This document shows positions 19,768-23,613 of a stretch of 23,613 bases of DNA, piece by piece. Source of the stretch: Phytophthora quininea (lineage: Eukaryota; Oomycota; Peronosporomycetes; Peronosporales; Peronosporaceae); contig JAAVTG010001042.1 in NCBI GenBank assembly GCA_011947345.1, positions 1 through 23,613 of the forward strand. Reading direction: 5' to 3'. The position numbers were made by a program, and so were the translations under genes. The notes below the pieces were generated by a model that ran no database searches, had not been told where the DNA came from, and saw only the letters and a list, made by a program, of their open reading frames with translations. How positions within the stretch are numbered: position 1 is the first letter of the stretch; each line of letters starts with the position of its first letter.

Positions 19768-20790
19768 ATGGCTCGCTCCAACATCCCCGTGGTCAATCTG
19801 GACGACCCGAACCAGGGCGGCCAGTTGGCGCTCGCCTTCGCGCGCTTCGGCTGCTGCTACCTCACCGGCCATGGCATCTCTGAGGCTCTGTCCGGACAAA
19901 TGATGGAGAGCGCAGAGTCCTTTTGCGCTTTGCCCAACGAGACGAAGGCGGCGATTCCAGTCGTGCAGAACGGTAAAGGCTTCACCCGTGGATATATTGG
20001 CGTTGGCAAGGAGAGCGGCAGTGCCGAGCGTGTCGAAGTGAAGGAAGCGTTCTCCTACGGCTACGAGTGGCCTGACGACAAGAAGCAGTTCGACAACGGC
20101 CTACAAGGCCCCAATGTCTGGCCGAAGAAAGAAGACTGGCCTGAGACGAATCGCCAGGTGCTCAACGAGTTCTTTAACAAGATGACGTCTGCGTCTCGTG
20201 CGGTGGCGCGAGGACTTTCCAAGAGTTTGTACGGCAAAGCAGAGTTCCTGGACGAGTTTTGCTACAAGGGAGACACGATCTCCATCATGAGGATGTTCCA
20301 CTATTTCCCGTACGAACGGTACCCCGGTCTGACCGGAGGCAACGGCCAATTGCCTAATAACTTCCAGGAGTTTATCGGTTCGAGTCCACACACAGACTGG
20401 GGCTTCCTGACGCTCATTATGCAGGACCCGGTGGGTGGATTGCAGGTTTTCCACAATGAGAAGTGGGTGGACGTCCCCTACGTGCCGGGCACTCTAGTGG
20501 CCAACGCTGGAGATTATTTGTCGCTCATTACGTCGGGCAAATGCTTGTCGCCGGTACATCGAGTGATAGCGGACAAGCGAGAGCGCTACTCGCTGGTGTT
20601 TTTCTACTATCCCGACTTTGACGCCGTGATTCCGTCAGTCAGCGATGTGGAGGAGCTGCGTATTGGTGGCGACGCCAGAGCGGCTAGCGACAGCAAACCG
20701 TTCAACAACTTGCTGGATGGAACGGTGCGCAACGTGGACGGAGGCTTCGGTGACTACATTATGGACAAGTGGGCTGGCGTGCAGCGCTAA
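19768..20790 (+). CDS. 2-oxoglutarate/Fe(II)-dependent dioxygenase, isopenicillin N synthase-like
   Basis: 340 residues, intronless. ATG 19768 is chosen because the family match starts at once (NIPVVNLDDPNQGGQLALAF), the DIOX_N domain; the frame is open further upstream without an ATG. The iron ligands are H208 and D210 in SSPHTDWGFLTLIMQD and H264 in SPVHRVIAD. R273 and S275 (RYS) bind 2-oxoglutarate. The catalytic core is about residues 165-285, with GGLQVF and NAGDYLSLITSGK as typical surrounding motifs. The substrate is unknown; relatives oxidise diverse small molecules. It has no signal peptide, so it is probably cytosolic. Confidence 0.93.
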   Translation: MARSNIPVVNLDDPNQGGQLALAFARFGCCYLTGHGISEALSGQMMESAESFCALPNETKAAIPVVQNGKGFTRGYIGVGKESGSAERVEVKEAFSYGYEWPDDKKQFDNGLQGPNVWPKKEDWPETNRQVLNEFFNKMTSASRAVARGLSKSLYGKAEFLDEFCYKGDTISIMRMFHYFPYERYPGLTGGNGQLPNNFQEFIGSSPHTDWGFLTLIMQDPVGGLQVFHNEKWVDVPYVPGTLVANAGDYLSLITSGKCLSPVHRVIADKRERYSLVFFYYPDFDAVIPSVSDVEELRIGGDARAASDSKPFNNLLDGTVRNVDGGFGDYIMDKWAGVQR

Positions 20791-20913
20791 GTTATCGACT
20801 GCGTGTCGGCAGGATCAGGAACGAAAACGTTGTAACAGACATCAGAAAGGGTTTACGTTTGCACGGTGACGCTACCGGTTGCCTCTCTAGTTACACGTAG
20901 CACTCCGACAAAC

Positions 20914-21693
20914 TTAAAATTGTGGCTCGCAGTCCTTGGCGGAGTCTTCAGCAACAGGAGTTCCCTTCGCGACGGGGTCCTTAGGCTGGTGCTGCTGTTG
21001 AGAGGCCAGAGTCTTCGGGGCAGGCTTTCCAGCCGAGGTCACCACGCTGTCCTCATTCTGGGCGCCTTGCTCCTGTTGGTTGTAGGAGTCGACGTTGTTG
21101 TTCTGTTTGGTGGGAACCAGGGCGGGCGCATTGTTGTGTTTGGTGGAAGCTGGGGTGGGGGCCGGAGCAGGAGCGGGGTCGACGTCCGAGTCACATTGCT
21201 CGCTGTCGCCCTTGCCAAAGTCCTGCGTCCAGAAGTGCTCGTAGTCGCTGTTTTCGTTGTAGCCGTACGCAGCCCCGATCATCGTGTAGTCTCCGAGAAT
21301 GTTGGCCTTATGCTCCGGCGACTTCATCCAGGCGTCCATGACGACATCGACGTCGACCTGCCCCGCAGCGACGTTTTCACCCACCCGAATCCACTTGTAG
21401 CTGGCGTCGGTGATCCGCGTCTCCATCTTGGATCCGTCAGATCCGTCGTGCGCCATGTAGTTCTTGGCGGCCATGTCGTTCGAGTGGCGCTGCGCAGACG
21501 ACTGCAGCTTCGTGTTGTGGCAAAGTGGTGGCAAACCATTATTACCTCTCTCCTTGTTGACTCGGGCAAGCAGCGCCGGAAGGTAATCGCCAGTCTGCGA
21601 ATAAGTTTGGGAAAGTCTACGTAGACTGGTCGCGTCGGTGAAGCTGGCAATGGCGATGAACAGGAGTGCAAGCGATTGAGAGATCGTCGTCAT
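20914..21693 (-). CDS. CAP-B: secreted CAP/PR-1-like protein
   Basis: 259 residues, intronless. The signal peptide covers about 1-22 (SQSLALLFIAIASFTDATS). The CAP domain at about 33-162 has H70, H82, E106 and H128 in AQRHSNDMA, YMAHDGSDGS, VGENVAAGQ and MKSPEHKANIL, then FWTQDFGKGD. The tail is Pro/Ala/Gln/Asn rich with PAPAPAPTPAS rather than Glu-Thr units and ends AKDCEPQF. Its Cys are C58, C167 and the terminal one. It sits tail-to-tail with the oxygenase at 123 bp. It is clearly paralogous to CAP-A and CAP-C but with a different tail, so this cluster arose by duplication with fast tail divergence. Confidence 0.95.
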   Translation of the reverse strand: MTTISQSLALLFIAIASFTDATSLRRLSQTYSQTGDYLPALLARVNKERGNNGLPPLCHNTKLQSSAQRHSNDMAAKNYMAHDGSDGSKMETRITDASYKWIRVGENVAAGQVDVDVVMDAWMKSPEHKANILGDYTMIGAAYGYNENSDYEHFWTQDFGKGDSEQCDSDVDPAPAPAPTPASTKHNNAPALVPTKQNNNVDSYNQQEQGAQNEDSVVTSAGKPAPKTLASQQQHQPKDPVAKGTPVAEDSAKDCEPQF

Positions 21694-22157
21694 GGCGCTG
21701 GAGAGGGAGGCTACCGGCTTTGAGTAAAAGGAAAGTGAGAATAACTAGAGCTTCTCCATTAGAAGCTCACCTGGTGGTATGGTGCTGTCCCCACATGGAG
21801 GCAACTTCGCTGTTCGAGTACCTGATCGCAACTGCAGAGAGTATATATCAAATCCGACAGACGCTTGTCAGTGGAAATTCATCCTCCTTCAGCGCCACTG
21901 CCCGCCACAAGACTTCGAGTCGTATGCTGGGCAAACCCCATTTATCGTTTATTTTTCGCGTCCAACCCAGGTCGGTAAGCTACTAGCCGCAAGCTAGCAC
22001 TTTACCACTTGCATCTGTTGTAGGCCATCTTATCGGCCGCGTGTTGAAATTGTGATGGTGGAAGATGAGGACGCTGGACATGAGGTGTACAATTATATTG
22101 ATGTGAGCAACAACACAATAAGCAGTCCTATGTAATGCGTAGGGATGAAAGCCTCTT
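21694..22157. other. Intergenic, CAP-B upstream / CAP-C downstream
   Basis: 464 bp upstream of CAP-B. Besides the initiator-like site it contains a TATATA stretch at about 21840. No coding sequence is supported. Confidence 0.5.
21730..21740 (-). promoter_or_regulatory. Initiator-like site of CAP-B
   Basis: The minus-strand TCTCACTTTCC lies about 37-47 bp before the ATG and fits the YCAYTYY initiator used in oomycetes. The call is from position and motif only. Confidence 0.35.
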
Positions 22158-23201
22158 CTACAGGCTTGACTTGCAGTCCTTCTTCGACTGCTTCGTTCCG
22201 TACTCCACCACCGGTTCATCGGTGACGCCGTACGTCTTGTATGGCGTTTCTTGTTTGTACGATCCGGTCACTGGCGGATGAACAACCCCAATGGGGCCGT
22301 CTGTGGTTGGCGCTATGGTGCTGGGGCACGGGGTTTCAACCTCAGTGGCAGGCTCATACGTAGCCGGCGTAGTCGTGCTTGGACACGGTGTTGCAGTCGT
22401 TGCGGTGTTAATCACAACGGTGGGCTCATCCATAGTCGGGCACGGGGTTTTCACATCGGTCGTATTCATCGAGGTGGGCGCATACGTCTTCAACGGTGTT
22501 GTCGATTCATCCATCCCAGAGTAGGAACGTCCTACTATTACAACAGCCGAATCATCGAGCGTCTGCATGGTCGGCTCTTCCGCCTCGTTAGCGGGGGCTT
22601 CGGTATCCTGGGAAGCAGACGGAGTCTCGCTTTTGATCGTCGTTGTCTTCATTATCCCTGGCGCATTGTTGGTGGTGGAAGAGCCATCGCACTTCTCCTT
22701 GTCGCCTGACCCAAAGTCCTGGGTCCAGTAGTGCTTGAACGTGCTGTCTGCGTTGTACGCATAGGCCGTGCCGAACATGGTGTAGTTGCCCAGGATGTTT
22801 GCTCGGTGGCCGGACGAGTTCATCCAAGAGTCCATGACCGAGTCCACATCGACTTGACCCGCCGCGACGTTTTCAGCGATACTGCTCCAGTTGTAGCCAA
22901 CGCCGGAGATGCGGTCCGAGATAGTAGATCCGTCGGAGCCCGTGTGGTCCATGTAGTTGTGCGCAGCTTGGTCATCCGAGTGTTCCTGGGCGGCAGTTTG
23001 CAGCTTCTTGTTCATGCAGAGCGCCGGGAGACCCGCAGCAGATCGAGCCTGATTAACCCGATTCAGCATGCGGGAGAAATAGTCGTCCGACGCGGTGTAC
23101 GTCTGCAGACTCCGGTGGTGCAGGCTCGCAGCTTCCAGAACGCTGGTCGAGATTGAGGCGACTACAACCGCGAGTGCTATCGACGGCGAGGAAAACAGCA
23201 T
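22158..23201 (-). CDS. CAP-C: secreted CAP/PR-1-like protein with long TPCP-repeat tail
   Basis: 347 residues from ATG 23201. The frame is open upstream to 23315, but the signal peptide (SPSIALAVVVASISTSVLEA) starts here. The CAP domain at about 38-168 has H74, H86, E110 and H132 in AQEHSDDQA, YMDHTGSDGS, IAENVAAGQ and MNSSGHRANIL, then YWTQDFGSGD. The ~175-residue tail is Thr/Pro/Glu rich with three spaced TPCP units (a Cys between prolines) and several TDEP/MDEP repeats, and ends KKDCKSSL. Extra Cys in the tail could form cross-links. It has the longest tail of the cluster and lies in tandem upstream of CAP-B. Confidence 0.95.
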   Translation of the reverse strand: MLFSSPSIALAVVVASISTSVLEAASLHHRSLQTYTASDDYFSRMLNRVNQARSAAGLPALCMNKKLQTAAQEHSDDQAAHNYMDHTGSDGSTISDRISGVGYNWSSIAENVAAGQVDVDSVMDSWMNSSGHRANILGNYTMFGTAYAYNADSTFKHYWTQDFGSGDKEKCDGSSTTNNAPGIMKTTTIKSETPSASQDTEAPANEAEEPTMQTLDDSAVVIVGRSYSGMDESTTPLKTYAPTSMNTTDVKTPCPTMDEPTVVINTATTATPCPSTTTPATYEPATEVETPCPSTIAPTTDGPIGVVHPPVTGSYKQETPYKTYGVTDEPVVEYGTKQSKKDCKSSL

Positions 23202-23613
23202 GGCGATTCCGACTTGGCGGTGATGATGGTGGGGCTTATAGTAGTGAATTGAGTTGTGAGGTGGGGCACGGATCCCCGACAGAACTCGCCGAGAGTCAGC
23301 CTGTCCTCCACCCATAAGGCACCACCAACGCAGAGTTCAGTTGCCAAACCGGAAGTTGTAGGCCTCTTTGCAACGACGCCAGATCGTTGAGACGAAAGGC
23401 ATTGGGATTTGGGGGCACACACAAATGACCCCGCCACGCGTTGAGCATTAGCGTGTTCAAAGAACAAGATTTCTCCACAAGTGCCATTACTTGAGTGCTA
23501 TTACATTCGGATTCAACTCGGTGGGCCAACAACCTCGCTGGACTGTGGCTCTTAGACACCACAAGGATGGCAGAAAATCTGCAAACTTCAAGCTTGTACA
23601 TGGTTGTTGCTAC
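23202..23613. other. Upstream region of CAP-C to window edge
   Basis: 412 bp. The first ~100 bp should hold the CAP-C promoter. A minus-strand frame (23296-23601) begins MYKLEVCRF and has a Leu-rich stretch, but I see no family motif. It may be chance or the end of a gene continuing beyond the window. Confidence 0.35.

Noticed and set aside
1..23613. tRNA, rRNA, CRISPR or prokaryotic-style operon
   Set aside because: No tRNA or rRNA sequence or regular spacer repeats were seen; introns and gene content are eukaryotic.

Overview
The window looks like nuclear DNA of an oomycete, most likely Phytophthora or a close relative. The evidence is: secreted CAP/PR-1 proteins with long Thr/Pro/Glu tails; genes that are intronless or carry short 60-80 bp GT-AG introns; very tight gene spacing (107 bp head-to-head, 123-156 bp tail-to-tail); Inr-like initiator motifs near start codons; and remains of a Copia-like LTR, a hAT transposon and a possible Crinkler fragment. 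No species can be named from the sequence alone.

Left half (1-10566), a decayed, transposon-invaded region. Bases 1-3442 are a near-identical second copy of 10567-14022. Each copy carries a six-segment membrane-protein gene followed, on the same minus strand, by a CAP/PR-1 gene. In the left copy the CAP gene is cut at 3442 by a 6.87-kb insertion with TG...CA ends and a 5-bp target duplication (ACCAT), a retroviral-type LTR signature. Inside that LTR sits a ~6.27-kb hAT-like element (3617-9889) with diverged terminal inverted repeats. Between those repeats lie a frameshifted hAT transposase (plus strand), a degenerate phosphotransferase/P-loop kinase pseudogene (minus) and a broken coiled-coil ORF (minus). 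After the insertion only ~35 bp of the CAP gene remain (10313-10347). They are followed by ~220 bp with a possible Crinkler N-terminal fragment, and then the second copy starts.

Right half (10567-23613), a dense gene region: membrane protein copy 2 (-), CAP-A (-), a NEPRO-domain protein (+, 2 exons), a small Cys-rich zinc-binding-type protein (-, 4 exons), nucleoporin NUP62/Nsp1 (+, 3 exons), an arrestin-domain protein (-, 3 exons), a 2-oxoglutarate/Fe(II) oxygenase (+), CAP-B (-) and CAP-C (-). The CAP genes form a dispersed cluster on one strand around housekeeping-type genes. They share a signal peptide, a CAP fold with the His/Glu set, a variable linker tail and a C-terminal Lys-Asp-Cys plus three residues.

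Several genes (both membrane-gene copies, NUP62, the transposase, the coiled-coil ORF) are interrupted by one-base losses, often in short homopolymers. This is a pattern expected of sequencing error as much as of real decay. The tandem duplication could also be two haplotypes joined in assembly. Both points should be settled before calling these genes dead.
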